Assembly (NCBI RefSeq): GCF_016583985.1
Contig: NZ_NRSD01000014.1
Span: 57,316 to 121,315 of the forward strand
Direction of reading: 5' to 3'
DNA: 64,000 bases
Origin: Thiocapsa imhoffii
Lineage (GTDB): Bacteria > Pseudomonadota > Gammaproteobacteria > Chromatiales > Chromatiaceae
The notes under the pieces were generated by a model. The model was not told where the DNA came from, searched no databases, and worked only from the letters and a program-made list of their open reading frames with translations. Shown here piece after piece: positions 35,134 through 44,465 of this stretch; within the stretch, counting starts at the first letter, position 1, and the number at the start of each line of letters is the position of its first letter. Both the position numbers and the translations under genes were made by a program.

Positions 35134-35451
35134 TCATCGAGTCGATTGGCGCGTGCGCAGCCAGCGAGCGAGCAAATACAGTGCCGCGGCATTGATGCCG
35201 ACACCGATTGCGAGGAGCGCGAGATTGAGCGCGGCCGAGGTGAAGCCGAGGAGACCGGTGATGCTGTGGACCAGCAGGCTCCAGGGTAGCGCAAAGAGCA
35301 CCAGTAACAGACCTGCAAAGGGGTCGCCGCCGAACTGGAGCACCGTGATCGCGATGATCGATGCGGCCAGGTAGATGAAGATGATGTTGCGCATCAAGGG
35401 TGAGATGCCCGGGTCGTGGCGCGGGGTCTCATGGCGTACTCTTGGCATCAT
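35134..35451 (-). CDS. Hypothetical small membrane protein
   Basis: A 105-residue protein with three hydrophobic stretches: IIFIYLAASIIAITVLQF, GLLLVLFALPWSLLVHSITG and ALNLALLAIGVGINAAALYLLA, ending in a basic tail RWLRTRQSTR. I know no family for it. An internal ATG at 35394 (MRNIIFIYL) would start just before the first helix and is a good alternative. Its stop is 7 bases before the Cys-rich lipoprotein start, so the two are probably expressed together. Confidence 0.7.
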   Translation of the reverse strand: MMPRVRHETPRHDPGISPLMRNIIFIYLAASIIAITVLQFGGDPFAGLLLVLFALPWSLLVHSITGLLGFTSAALNLALLAIGVGINAAALYLLARWLRTRQSTR

Positions 35452-35627
35452 GCGTTCCTATGGTCTGGTTCTGGTGCACGCCTGGGGGTCGGTGAGAAAC
35501 GAAGGATCGCGGCGCGGTCTTGCGTGCCATGCGCGGCGAGTGGAGTGAGTCCATTGAGACGGCGGGAACCGGATCTAGCGGTCACGATGCTGCTGCGCTC
35601 CTAGGTGAGAGCCCGACCTGTTCTGGC

Positions 35628-36746
35628 TCACTGAGCGCCCTCATTCTGATCGTGCTGATCGCGATCCCGTTGTGCTGGCGCAGACGCGACTCGCGCTGAC
35701 TCCTGGCAGGGAAACACGACCAGATGCTCGGCCTCCAGACGAATACCGATCTGATCACCGATCGCATGTTGGTGGTGGCTCGGGACCAGGCAGAGAACCT
35801 CGGTCCCGCTCGCCAATCGGAGTTGATAGAGGTATTCGGCGCCGCGAAACGCCCGCTCGATCACGGTTGCGCGTCTGGGGCTGCTGTCGTCGTAGAGCAT
35901 GTCGTCAGGGCGAATCAAGACCTCTGCCCGGGTCCCCGGAAGCAGCCCATGAGGTTTGCTGCCGGCGACGCGACCGAGTTCGGTCTTAATCCGAGTCTCG
36001 TCAACGACCTCTGCCGCGAGCAGGACTCCCTGACCGATGAAATCGGCGACGAATCGATCGGCTGGTTCGTGATAGAGCCCAAAGCCGGTCCCCCATTGAC
36101 GGACGCTGCCCTCGGCGATGACGCCGATCTGATCAGCCATGGCGAATGCCTCGAGCTGATCATGCGTCACCAGGATGGCGGTGACGCCTTCGCGCCGGAG
36201 CAGGTCACGGACCTCGCGCGCAAGCTGTTCGCGCAGTTCCGCGTCCATGCTCGAGAAGGGTTCGTCGAGCAGAAGGATCTCGGGGCGCGGGGCCATCGCC
36301 CGGGCGAGCGCGACCCGCTGCTGCATTCCGCCAGAGAGTTCATGGGGATAGCGATCAGCGGCCTGCCGCAGCCCGACGAGGTCGAGCAGCTCAGCGACCC
36401 GGTGCGCGCGTTCGCTCCGCGAGGCCCGATGCAATCCGAAACCCACGTTGCGAGCGACGGTGAGATGTGGGAAGAGTGCGAAGTCCTGAAACACCATGCC
36501 GACCCGCCGCTGCTCCGCGGGGGTGTTCTGCCCAGGGGCTGACACGCGCCGCCCTCCCAACAGGATTTCCCCCCGACTGACGGGTTCAAAGCCCGCGATC
36601 GCCCGCAGGAGGGTGGTCTTTCCGCACCCGCTAGGCCCGAGCAAGCAGCCGATGATCCCGCGCTCGAGCACGAAGGACACGTCGCGCACCACGACTGTCT
36701 CGCCATAGGCGACCCAAATTTCTCGCACTTCAAGTTGAATCGGCAT
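35628..36746 (-). CDS. fbpC: Ferric iron ABC transporter, ATP-binding protein
   Basis: The ATPase of a ferric-iron importer, 372 residues. It has Walker A GPSGCGKTTLLRAIAG, Q-loop VGMVFQDFALFPHL, signature LSGGMQQRVALARAMA, Walker B ILLLDEPFSSMDAEL and the H-loop ILVTHDQLEAF. A C-terminal TOBE-like domain follows (VLIRPDDMLYDDSSPRRATV, then LRLASGTEVLCLVPSHH), as in FbpC/FutC proteins. The start overlaps the permease gene by 17 bases. It is the last gene of the binding protein-permease-ATPase set. Confidence 0.93.
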   Translation of the reverse strand: MPIQLEVREIWVAYGETVVVRDVSFVLERGIIGCLLGPSGCGKTTLLRAIAGFEPVSRGEILLGGRRVSAPGQNTPAEQRRVGMVFQDFALFPHLTVARNVGFGLHRASRSERAHRVAELLDLVGLRQAADRYPHELSGGMQQRVALARAMAPRPEILLLDEPFSSMDAELREQLAREVRDLLRREGVTAILVTHDQLEAFAMADQIGVIAEGSVRQWGTGFGLYHEPADRFVADFIGQGVLLAAEVVDETRIKTELGRVAGSKPHGLLPGTRAEVLIRPDDMLYDDSSPRRATVIERAFRGAEYLYQLRLASGTEVLCLVPSHHQHAIGDQIGIRLEAEHLVVFPCQESARVASAPAQRDRDQHDQNEGAQ

Positions 36747-38376
36747 TGCGGGACTTCGTGATGGATCGGCTGAGCAGAATGACTGGAAGGAGACCGGCGA
36801 GGACGATCGTCAAGGCCGCGGGCGCGGTATCGGCGAGGCGTTCGTCGGAGGCGAGTTCGTAGGCCCGGACCGCGAGCGTATTATAATTGAACGGGCGCAG
36901 AATCAAGGTCGCTGGCAGCTCCTTGAGCACATCGACGAAGACCAACAGCATGGCTGTCAACAGGCTACCACGCAGGATCGGAATGTGGATACGCCCGAGA
37001 ATTTGCATTGGGCGGTGGCCCATGGACCGCCCGGCCTCGTCCATCGAGGGGCGAATGCGGACGAGTCCGGCTTCGACGGTTTGCAGTGCGACGGCGAGAA
37101 AGCGGGTCAAATAGGCAAAGATCAAGGCCGCGATGGTCCCGCTCAACAACAGCCCCGTGGAGATGCCGAAGGTCGCGCGCATCCAGGCGTCGAGCGTGTT
37201 GTCAAACCAAGCGAAAGGAATGATGACACCGATCGCGATCACGGTGCCAGGAACGGCATAGCCAAGACCGGCGACTTTCACCGCGCTCGTCACGGTGCGC
37301 GTCGGATGCAAACGTTTTCCATAGCCGAGGAAGACGGCGAGCAAGAGAGCAATGATGGCCGCGATAGCGGCGAGTTCGAGACTGTTGCGCACCAGCCTCC
37401 AGTAGGTGGCGTCGTAAGCCGTATCGGCGATCGTGACCGCCCAATGGGTCAGTTGCCCCGCCGGGATGAGGAAGCCGAGCAGGAGTGGGAGCGCGCAGAA
37501 GGTGACCGCCCCGAAGGCGCGCCAGCCAGTGAGGTGGTAGCGCCGAATGGCTTGGTGACGCTGACTGGTGTCATGGTAGCGGGCGTTGCGACGCGAGATG
37601 CGCTCCAATGCGATCAGGACCAGGACGAAACCAAGGAGCATGGCGGCGAGTTGCGCCGCAGCCGCGGCATTGTTGAGCCCGAACCAGGTTCGGAAGATCC
37701 CGGTGGTGAAGGTTTGCACCCCGAAATACTGCACCGTGCCATAGTCGGCGAGCGTCTCCATCAACGCCAGAGTCAAGCCAGCCACGATCGCGGGTCGTGC
37801 CAATGGCAAGGCAACAAAGAAAAAGGTTCTCCAGGGACCATTGCCGAGGGTGCGGCTGACGTCGAGGACACAGAGCGATTGGCTGAGAAAGGCGGCGCGA
37901 CTGAGCAAATAGACATAAGGGTAGAGCACGAGCGCCAGCATCAATGCGGCGCCCTCCAGGGAGCGAATCTCGGGAAACCAGTAGTCTCCGAAGCGCCAGC
38001 CCATCCACTCTCGTAACGTGGTCTGAACCGGGCCGGCGAAATCCAACATCCCCGTATAGGTGTAAGCGATGATGTAGGCGGGCATCGCCATTGGCAGGAT
38101 CAAGGCCCACTCGAAGAAGCCGCGTCCGGGAAATCGGCACATGCTCGTCAGCCAGGCGGTTCCGACGCCGCCGATCAAGGTGCCGAAGGCGACCCCGAGC
38201 ATCAGGAGAAGGGTATTGCGGATGTAGTCGCCCAAAACCGTGTCGGCGAGGTGTCGCCAGACATCGCCGGACGGAACGAACACGAATCCGACGATCACGA
38301 GGACAGGAATGGCAAGGACGAGGGCGCTGAACACGACGCCCGCCGACCACCAGACTCGGCGACCATTCGTGCTCAC
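36730..38376 (-). CDS. fbpB: Ferric iron ABC transporter, permease protein
   Basis: A fused double-domain permease of 548 residues with about twelve helices, as in FbpB/FutB iron uptake systems. Both halves carry the EAA-type loop: EWALILPMAMPAYIIAYTYTG with SRTLGNGPWRTFFFVALPLARPAI in the first half, and GLGYAVPGTVIAIG with DEAGRSMGHRPMQILGRIHIPIL in the second. It lies between the binding-protein and ATPase genes. A hairpin in the 135-base gap to the binding-protein gene probably lowers its expression relative to that gene. Confidence 0.94.
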   Translation of the reverse strand: MSTNGRRVWWSAGVVFSALVLAIPVLVIVGFVFVPSGDVWRHLADTVLGDYIRNTLLLMLGVAFGTLIGGVGTAWLTSMCRFPGRGFFEWALILPMAMPAYIIAYTYTGMLDFAGPVQTTLREWMGWRFGDYWFPEIRSLEGAALMLALVLYPYVYLLSRAAFLSQSLCVLDVSRTLGNGPWRTFFFVALPLARPAIVAGLTLALMETLADYGTVQYFGVQTFTTGIFRTWFGLNNAAAAAQLAAMLLGFVLVLIALERISRRNARYHDTSQRHQAIRRYHLTGWRAFGAVTFCALPLLLGFLIPAGQLTHWAVTIADTAYDATYWRLVRNSLELAAIAAIIALLLAVFLGYGKRLHPTRTVTSAVKVAGLGYAVPGTVIAIGVIIPFAWFDNTLDAWMRATFGISTGLLLSGTIAALIFAYLTRFLAVALQTVEAGLVRIRPSMDEAGRSMGHRPMQILGRIHIPILRGSLLTAMLLVFVDVLKELPATLILRPFNYNTLAVRAYELASDERLADTAPAALTIVLAGLLPVILLSRSITKSRNADST

Positions 38377-38465
38377 GATCGTCTCATCGACTCGAATGCC
38401 TAACGCTCATCCTGATCACGCCGCACCGTGCGCTTCAGGGATACCAGGGATGGAACCCAAACCAA

Positions 38466-38485
38466 GGGGCCTACAAAGAGGCCCC
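38466..38485 (-). terminator. Attenuator-like hairpin between fbpA and fbpB
   Basis: On the reverse strand AGGCCCC and GGGGCCT pair around a 6-base loop, followed by TTGGTTTGGG. This is a perfect 7-bp GC stem with a moderately T-rich tail, 27 bases after the binding-protein stop. Partial termination would give more binding protein than permease, as in other binding-protein operons. Confidence 0.5.
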
Positions 38486-38511
38486 ATTATGACGCTTGAG
38501 TGTGCGCTCGT

Positions 38512-39540
38512 CTATTTCCAGCCAGCGCGATCCATCAGGCGAACCGCTTCGGGACCGTACTCCCCAAGGACCGAAAGTTGCACCTCATCGGCTTTGAAGG
38601 TTCCCCAAGACTGCAGGAGCGGCGTGATCTCGGCATCGACTAGGACCGGATACTCGCCGTTGACCTCGGCGTACCAGGCTTGCGACTCGGGACTGACCAG
38701 AAATTCAGCGAGTTGGGTGGCCGCGTCCTTGTTCTTCGCGGCATGCGTCATGGCGATTCCGCTCACGTTTACATGGGTGCCACGGTCGTCCTGATTCGGC
38801 CAGAAGACGCGCATCATTTCAGCCGCGGCGACTTGACTCGGATCGCCAGAGTTCAACATGCCGGCTAGGTAATAGGTGTTGGCGATGGCGATGTCGCACT
38901 GCCCGGCTGCCGCCGCGGCAATCTGATCGCGATCCCCGCCACGGGGCGGTCGCGCCATGTTGGCAACCAAGCCCCGGGCCCAGGCTTCCGTCGCTTCGAC
39001 GCCGTCGGCTGCGATCATTGAGGCGACCATCGACTGGTTGTAGATATTGTCCGAGGAGCGGATACAGATTTTGCCCTGCCAAGCGGGATCGGCGAGCGCT
39101 TCGTAGGTGGACAGGCTGTCTGGATCGACCTTGCCCTCGACATAGAGGATTGGGCGTGCGCGCAAGGAGAGTCCGAACCAATGTCCTTCGGGATCTCGAT
39201 AGGTTTCTGGAATCGCAGCGATCAAGACCTCGCTGGCGATGGGCTGTGTGACACCCGCCTCCTTGGCGCGATGCAGATTTCCGGCATCGACGGTGATGAT
39301 GAGGTCCGCGGGTGAGTTGATCCCTTCACTCTCAAGGCGTTTGAGCAGGGTTTCCGCCTTGTCGGTCACCAGATTGACCCGGATGCCAGTTTGCTCGGTA
39401 AAGCGATCGAGCAGGGGCTTGATCAACTCCTCCTTGCGTGCCGAATAGAGATTGACCTCCTCATCCGCGGCAGCAATCACCGGTAATGCCGTCGTGATGA
39501 TGGCCGTTGCCAAGGCGAGCAGGGATAAATGGGGTTTCAT
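38512..39540 (-). CDS. fbpA: Ferric iron ABC transporter, periplasmic binding protein
   Basis: A 342-residue iron-binding protein. The signal peptide is MKPHLSLLALATAIITTALPVIAAA, followed by DEEVNLYSARKEELIKPLLDRF, the usual start of FbpA/FutA/IdiA-type mature proteins. Later phrases are ADLIITVDAGNLHRAKEAG, WFGLSLRARPILYVEGKVDP and AIANTYYLAGMLNSGD, the last with the paired tyrosines that bind ferric iron. The start at 39540 is set by the signal peptide and a GAGAAG ribosome site. It leads a reverse-strand three-gene import operon; a candidate Fur-type operator lies about 120 bases upstream. Confidence 0.95.
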   Translation of the reverse strand: MKPHLSLLALATAIITTALPVIAAADEEVNLYSARKEELIKPLLDRFTEQTGIRVNLVTDKAETLLKRLESEGINSPADLIITVDAGNLHRAKEAGVTQPIASEVLIAAIPETYRDPEGHWFGLSLRARPILYVEGKVDPDSLSTYEALADPAWQGKICIRSSDNIYNQSMVASMIAADGVEATEAWARGLVANMARPPRGGDRDQIAAAAAGQCDIAIANTYYLAGMLNSGDPSQVAAAEMMRVFWPNQDDRGTHVNVSGIAMTHAAKNKDAATQLAEFLVSPESQAWYAEVNGEYPVLVDAEITPLLQSWGTFKADEVQLSVLGEYGPEAVRLMDRAGWK

Positions 39541-39655
39541 GTTCTTCTCAATCCTCAAAGCATGTGGGCATGACCGCTGTGTTGCGGTCGCCGTCTGGTG
39601 TGATTTTGTTGAAAAGGGCTGGATGTTCGGTTTGTCGCGAAACCGACAGATAGAG

Positions 39656-39676
39656 TAATGGTAACCGTTCGCATTA
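39656..39676. promoter_or_regulatory. Candidate Fur-type operator upstream of the iron importer
   Basis: TAATGGTAACCGTTCGCATTA is a palindrome with 16 of 20 matching positions (TAATG..AAC.GTT..CATTA). The outer TAATG/CATTA halves are those of the Fur consensus, but the spacing is 11 rather than 5, that is, one extra hexamer. Position before fbpA fits iron repression. This is inference only. Confidence 0.3.
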
Positions 39677-40126
39677 ACAAGGGCGCGATCGCACGATCGC
39701 ACGTCAAATCAATCGGAAAATTCGAATATCATGGAAAAGCCAGCTCGCCTGCGTCGGACCCTGCTTGAAACGCCGCCTGAAGACGCGACCATTCTTGGAG
39801 AGCGAACCCACGCGCCCGAGCCTTGCGACAGTCAAATCAGGTGACACAGTCGCCTCCGCGGGTGTTGCGGAGCCGATCCGCGTGCCCCCGCTGGCTCTTT
39901 CGATGCAGCGCTCCGGCGTGACGGGTTGGATGCCAGCCACATCCGGGCACAACGCGGCCTGCGACAGCACCACAAACTAGGAATGGTTTGTGCTTAAGGG
40001 CCAGGTGAGCAGGCCCCTGCGTGCGACCTCTTTCGCGTCGGCTCGGCGCGGATATTCCGCAGGGTTCCCTGCGAGGAGCCGAGGCGGAACGCTGCGCGGG
40101 TCTGGAACCGATCGCCACGCGGCATA

Positions 40127-40154
40127 TTGAAACCGGTCAAGAAGGGCGTATAGT
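40127..40154 (+). promoter_or_regulatory. Sigma70-like promoter for sufB
   Basis: TTGAAA at 40127-40132 and TATAGT at 40149-40154 with a 16-base spacer. A start near 40161 would leave a 35-base leader ending in AGGAGAG before the sufB ATG. Confidence 0.45.
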
Positions 40155-40195
40155 AATTACCCAGTAAAACGCTCAAGAAAACGGAGCCAGGAGAG

Positions 40196-41641
40196 ATGAC
40201 CTCAACCCAAGCAGTAGACGAGATTGTTCGTTCTGAGTACGAGCATGGGTTCGTCACGGAGATCGAATCCGATACGCTACCACCCGGCCTCGACGAGGGT
40301 GTCGTCCGCGCCATCTCCGCGCGCAAGGGTGAGCCCGAGTTTATGACGGAGTGGCGGCTGAAGGCCTACCGTCATTGGCTGACCATGCCGACGCCACACT
40401 GGGCCGCCGTCCATTATCCGCCGATCGACTATCAAGCGATCTCATACTTCTCCGCGCCGAAGCGCCCGGAGGACGCGCCGAAGAGCTTGGACGAAATCGA
40501 TCCCGCTCTGCTCGAAACCTATGAAAAACTCGGCATCCCGATCGAAGAACAAAAGGCGCTGGCCGGAATCGCGGTCGATGCCGTCTTCGATAGTGTGTCC
40601 GTGGCGACCACCTTTCGCGAGTCGCTCGCCGAGGCTGGCGTCATCTTCTGCGCGATCTCCGAGGCCGTGCACGATCACCCCGAATTGATCCAGAAATATC
40701 TCGGCTCGGTGGTGCCACACACGGATAACTACTACGCCGGTCTCAACGCGGCTGTCTTTAGTGATGGGACCTTCGTCTATGTCCCCGAGGGGGTGCGCTG
40801 CCCGATGGAGCTCAGCACCTATTTTCGCATCAATGCGCGCAATACGGGACAGTTCGAACGCACCCTCATCATCGCCGAGCGCGGCAGCTATGTCAGCTAC
40901 TTGGAAGGCTGTACCGCCCCGCAACGTGACGAGAATCAATTGCATGCAGCCGTCGTCGAACTCATCGCGATGGATGACGCCGAGATCAAATACTCGACGG
41001 TCCAGAATTGGTACCCAGGCGACGAACGCGGCCGTGGCGGAATTTACAACTTCGTGACCAAACGGGGTGATTGCCGGGGCGCGCGTTCGAAGATCTCTTG
41101 GACGCAAGTCGAGACGGGATCGGCGATCACGTGGAAATACCCGAGCTGCATCCTGCGCGGTGATGACTCGGTCGGCGAATTCTATTCGGTCGCTGTCACT
41201 AAGGGACGTCAACAGGCCGACACCGGGACCAAGATGATTCATCTCGGTCGGAATACGCGTTCGACCATTGTCTCCAAAGGCATCTCGGCGGGTGAAGGGC
41301 AGCAGACCTATCGTGGCTTGGTGCGCATTAGTCAGCGTGCCGCGGGCGCGCGCAACCACACCCAGTGCGACTCCCTGCTGATCGGGGATCGCTGCTCGGC
41401 CAATACCATCCCCTACATCGAGGTGAAACACCCGAGCGCCAATCTCGAACATGAGGCCACGACCTCGAAGATCAGCGAGGATCAACTGTTCTATTGTCGC
41501 TCGCGCGGCCTCACGGCCGAGGACGCGGTGTCGATGATCGTGAATGGCTTCTGTAAGGAAGTCTTCAACGAACTGCCCATGGAGTTCGCGGTCGAGGCCC
41601 AAAAACTTCTGAGTATCAGTCTCGAGGGCGCGGTGGGCTAG
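40196..41641 (+). CDS. sufB: Fe-S cluster assembly scaffold SufB
   Basis: SufB is the main scaffold of the SufBC2D complex, where iron-sulfur clusters are built. The 481 residues have the family wording: KPEF-like [73 protein letters not shown] and a C-terminal [21 protein letters not shown]. The beta-helix core and conserved Cys/Glu/His cluster residues appear intact. The ribosome site AGGAGAG directly precedes the ATG. sufC follows after an unusually long gap of 217 bases. Confidence 0.98.
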   Translation: MTSTQAVDEIVRSEYEHGFVTEIESDTLPPGLDEGVVRAISARKGEPEFMTEWRLKAYRHWLTMPTPHWAAVHYPPIDYQAISYFSAPKRPEDAPKSLDEIDPALLETYEKLGIPIEEQKALAGIAVDAVFDSVSVATTFRESLAEAGVIFCAISEAVHDHPELIQKYLGSVVPHTDNYYAGLNAAVFSDGTFVYVPEGVRCPMELSTYFRINARNTGQFERTLIIAERGSYVSYLEGCTAPQRDENQLHAAVVELIAMDDAEIKYSTVQNWYPGDERGRGGIYNFVTKRGDCRGARSKISWTQVETGSAITWKYPSCILRGDDSVGEFYSVAVTKGRQQADTGTKMIHLGRNTRSTIVSKGISAGEGQQTYRGLVRISQRAAGARNHTQCDSLLIGDRCSANTIPYIEVKHPSANLEHEATTSKISEDQLFYCRSRGLTAEDAVSMIVNGFCKEVFNELPMEFAVEAQKLLSISLEGAVG

Positions 41642-41745
41642 ATCACCATTAGAACCCGCGGTGCTGTCCCGCGATGGGGTGCGCGTACCGGTCACGGAGA
41701 CCTGCTGGAGAGGCGCCGCGGAACCAGCTCAAGCGCCATGCCATA

Positions 41746-41778
41746 CAGGGTGTGACCCTGATGCCTTCTCGTGAAGGC
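41746..41778 (+). repeat. Two small hairpins in the sufB-sufC gap
   Basis: CAGGGT-GTG-ACCCTG at 41746-41760 and GCCTTC-TCGT-GAAGGC at 41763-41778 are adjacent perfect 6-bp stems. They lie in a 217-base gap where suf genes are normally tightly packed; they could be an mRNA processing or attenuation element. Confidence 0.35.
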
Positions 41779-41858
41779 CTCGCCGCGGCAGTCTCGTCCC
41801 GTCCAGCAGAGCGCGCGCAGTAGGGCGTGATCGCAGGGATCATTTCAGGAGAAACAAG

Positions 41859-42614
41859 ATGTTATCAGTGAACGGTTTGAAGGCGAAGGTGGGTGAAACA
41901 GAGATCTTGAAAGGTCTCGACCTTGAGGTGAAGCCGGGTGAAATTCACGCCATCATGGGCCCAAATGGCTCGGGGAAAAGCACCTTCTCGCATGTGCTGT
42001 CGGGGCGTGATGGCTATGAGGTGACGGGTGGAAGCGTGCTCTTCGAGGGGCAAGATCTGCTCGACATGGAGCCGGAAGAGCGGGCGCAGGCCGGGGTGTT
42101 CCTCGCCTTCCAATATCCGGTCGAACTGCCCGGCGTGAACAACACCTACTTTTTGAAGGCGGCACTCAACAGCATCCGTAAGGCACGCGGCGAGTCCGAA
42201 CTCGATGCGGTCACCTTCATGCGGCTGATCAAAGAGAAACTGAAGATCCTGCATCTCGATGATTCGCTGTTGAAGCGGGCGGTTAATTCGGGTTTCTCGG
42301 GTGGTGAGAAGAAGCGTAACGAGATCTTCCAGATGGCGCTGCTCGAGCCCAAGCTCGCGATCCTCGATGAAACCGACTCAGGGCTTGACATCGATGCCTT
42401 ACGGGTGGTCGCCGATGGCGTCAATGCGTTGCGTAGTCCCGAGCGCTCGATGATCGTGGTGACGCACTATCAGCGTCTGCTCGACTACATCGAGCCCGAT
42501 CATGTTCATGTGCTGGCGAAAGGCCGGATCATCCGCTCTGGTGGCAAGGAGCTTGCCCTGGAACTCGAGGAAAAGGGCTATGGCTGGGTGCTCGAGCAGG
42601 AGCAGGCGGCATGA
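41859..42614 (+). CDS. sufC: Fe-S cluster assembly ATPase SufC
   Basis: SufC is the ABC-type ATPase that drives conformational change in SufBCD. The 251 residues contain Walker A GPNGSGKSTFSHVLSG, the Q-loop FLAFQYPVELPGV, signature NSGFSGGEKKRNEIFQM, Walker B LAILDETDSGLDIDAL and the H-loop VVTHYQRLLDYI. An AGGAG site precedes the ATG. Its stop overlaps the sufD start by 4 bases. Confidence 0.98.
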   Translation: MLSVNGLKAKVGETEILKGLDLEVKPGEIHAIMGPNGSGKSTFSHVLSGRDGYEVTGGSVLFEGQDLLDMEPEERAQAGVFLAFQYPVELPGVNNTYFLKAALNSIRKARGESELDAVTFMRLIKEKLKILHLDDSLLKRAVNSGFSGGEKKRNEIFQMALLEPKLAILDETDSGLDIDALRVVADGVNALRSPERSMIVVTHYQRLLDYIEPDHVHVLAKGRIIRSGGKELALELEEKGYGWVLEQEQAA

Positions 42615-43933
42615 GTGATCAGGCACCGACGGGGTTCGAGACATGGCTGGTCGCCGCCGGTAGCGCCGCTGGCGAACACGAGTGGTTGGACCGGCAGCGG
42701 CGGCACGCCGCCGAGCAGGTGCGTGAACTCGGCGTTCCGAACACGAAGCACGAGTCCTGGCGTTACACCAGCCTGAAGCGGTTACTCGAAACCGGGTTTT
42801 CACGGGTCGACGAGACCCGGGTCGACGACCTTGTCCCGGCCGGCATTGACGCCTATCTGGTGCCGGGCCTCGACAGTCATCGCATCGTCATGGTGAATGG
42901 CCACTACAGTCCACGTCTGTCCGCCCTCGGCGAATTGCCCCCAGGAGTGCGGATCGGCGCCTTGCGTGAGTTCCTAACGAGCGATCCGGATGCCCTGCGC
43001 GAGCGTCTCAACGCCGTGATCGGTCCACAACAGCCGCTGTTTTCCGCCTTGAACACAGCCGGTTCGGACGATGGTCTGGTGGTTTTACTCGAACGCGGCG
43101 CCATCCTCGAGCGGCCGATCGAACTGATCCATCTCGCTGTTGGCATGGAGGTCCCGCGGGTCGCTCAGCCGCGCCATTTGATCGCGCTCGCCGAGGGTGC
43201 CCAGGCCGCGTTGATCGAGCGCTATATCAGCCTGAACCCTGAGCTGTATTGCACCAACTCAGTGCTTGAGTTGGCGCTGGGACGGGATGCCACCCTCTAC
43301 CATGATCGCATCCAGATGGAGAGTCCCCAGGCCTTCCACATCACGGGTCTCTATCTCGACCAAGCGGCCAACAGTCATTATCAGGGTGTGAACATTGGTC
43401 TCGGGGGGGCTTGGGCGCGTACCGACATCATCGCGCGCTTCAGCGGCGAACACGCGCAATGCCGTCTGCAGGGGCTCTATTTGGCCGGCGATCAACAGTT
43501 GATGGACTACCACCTCGATGTCGAGCACGCGGTCCCGAACTGCACCAGTCAAGAGAACTTCAAGGGCATCCTCTATGGCAAGGGTCGCGCCGTATTCGAC
43601 GGTCGCGTCCTGGTGGCCCGGAACGCGCAACGCACCGATGCCGCCATGTCCAACAAAAACCTGATGTTGTCCGAGCATGCGGAAGTCGACACCAAGCCGC
43701 AACTCGAGATCCATGCCGACGATGTGAAGTGCAGTCACGGTACGACCGTCGGTCAAATCGATGCCGAGATGCTGTTTTATTTACGTTCGCGTGGACTGTC
43801 GGCGTCGTTGGCACGTCGGATGCTTTGTCTGGGCTTTGCGGGTGAGATCATCGAATCGATTCACCACGAGGCCGTGCGCGAGGTGGTCGCGGAACAGGTC
43901 GGCGCGCGTCTTGAGTCCGCTCCGCTGGACTAG
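42611..43933 (+). CDS. sufD: Fe-S cluster assembly protein SufD
   Basis: SufD is the SufB paralogue in the SufBC2D complex, needed for iron entry. The 440 residues start with a helical N-terminal part (ELGVPNTKHESWRYTSLKRLL) and continue with the beta-helix core: DATLYHDRIQMESPQAFHITGL, FKGILYGKGRAVFDGRVLVARNAQRTDA, SNKNLMLSEHAEVDTKPQLEIHADDVKCSHG and FYLRSRGLSASLARRMLCLGFAGE. The key His is in the DDVKCSHG segment. It is co-translated with sufC. Confidence 0.97.
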   Translation: MSDQAPTGFETWLVAAGSAAGEHEWLDRQRRHAAEQVRELGVPNTKHESWRYTSLKRLLETGFSRVDETRVDDLVPAGIDAYLVPGLDSHRIVMVNGHYSPRLSALGELPPGVRIGALREFLTSDPDALRERLNAVIGPQQPLFSALNTAGSDDGLVVLLERGAILERPIELIHLAVGMEVPRVAQPRHLIALAEGAQAALIERYISLNPELYCTNSVLELALGRDATLYHDRIQMESPQAFHITGLYLDQAANSHYQGVNIGLGGAWARTDIIARFSGEHAQCRLQGLYLAGDQQLMDYHLDVEHAVPNCTSQENFKGILYGKGRAVFDGRVLVARNAQRTDAAMSNKNLMLSEHAEVDTKPQLEIHADDVKCSHGTTVGQIDAEMLFYLRSRGLSASLARRMLCLGFAGEIIESIHHEAVREVVAEQVGARLESAPLD

Positions 43934-44049
43934 ATGGCACCCGTGGCTGGCTGCGGTGCGCAGCGATATCCCGAACGACCGGGTGGCGACAGACGCACCT
44001 ATGGCGTCCATCGCAACCCGGTCCGAACACACGAGTCGAGAGGTCGAGC

Positions 44050-44454
44050 ATGAACAGACTGGCCCGCTTCGCCGGCTTCGGTCAGCGTGAGCACAGCGAG
44101 GACGACATGGCATCCGCGGCGACTGACGCGGTTGTCGAACGGATGGACCCGGAGGAACTGCGCGAGCCCATCATCGCGGCCCTGCGTGAGGTCCATGATC
44201 CGGAGATTCCGATCAACATCTATGATTTGGGACTCATCTATCGAATCGACATCGCGCAGAGTGGCGATGTTCACGTCGACATGACCCTCACGGCGCCCGC
44301 CTGCCCGGTTGCCGGTATGATGCCGGTGATGGTGAAGGATGCGGTCAGTCGGGTCGAGGGCGTCGGCGAGGTCGATGTCGACCTGGTGTGGGATCCACCC
44401 TGGTCACAAAGCAACATGAGCGATGAGGCACGCCTGCAACTTGGGCTGCTCTGA
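44050..44454 (+). CDS. sufT: SufT-like Fe-S maturation protein (DUF59/MIP18 family)
   Basis: A 134-residue protein with a MIP18/DUF59 domain: REPIIAALREVHDPEIPINIYDLGLIYRIDI, then MTLTAPACPVAGMMPVMV with the family Cys, and a C-terminal VDLVWDPPWSQSNMSDEARLQLGL. Proteins of this type (SufT) help maturation of iron-sulfur proteins under high demand. A GAGAGG site precedes the ATG. It follows sufD after 116 bases; cysteine desulfurase (sufS) and sufE/sufU genes, common in such clusters, are missing. Confidence 0.92.
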   Translation: MNRLARFAGFGQREHSEDDMASAATDAVVERMDPEELREPIIAALREVHDPEIPINIYDLGLIYRIDIAQSGDVHVDMTLTAPACPVAGMMPVMVKDAVSRVEGVGEVDVDLVWDPPWSQSNMSDEARLQLGLL

Positions 44455-44465
44455 TCGGGTATGGA

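Larger units (their letters stand above)
39541..40195. other. Long divergent intergenic region (fbpA / sufB)
   Basis: 655 bases between the iron importer and the suf genes. It contains a 7-bp hairpin (TCGGTTT / AAACCGA, 39627-39646), a palindrome resembling a Fur-type site, and a sigma70-like promoter for sufB. The middle, about 39750-40100, shows no gene I believe and no RNA structure I recognise. An iscR/sufR-like regulator, often found before sufB, is absent here. Confidence 0.5.

Noticed and set aside
36985..38016. 1-kb forward frame opposite the iron permease gene
   Set aside because: It is the antisense of a clear double-domain permease and is rich in Arg, Gly and Glu, typical of shadow frames in GC-rich DNA.
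39765..39980. 71-codon forward frame in the fbpA-sufB gap
   Set aside because: No ribosome site, low-information composition and no conserved-looking segment.
40124..40151. IscR-type binding site overlapping the sufB promoter
   Set aside because: The ends (ATA... and ...GTAT) resemble a type 1 site but the spacing is 28 rather than 25 bases and the inner GACT/AGTC elements are missing.
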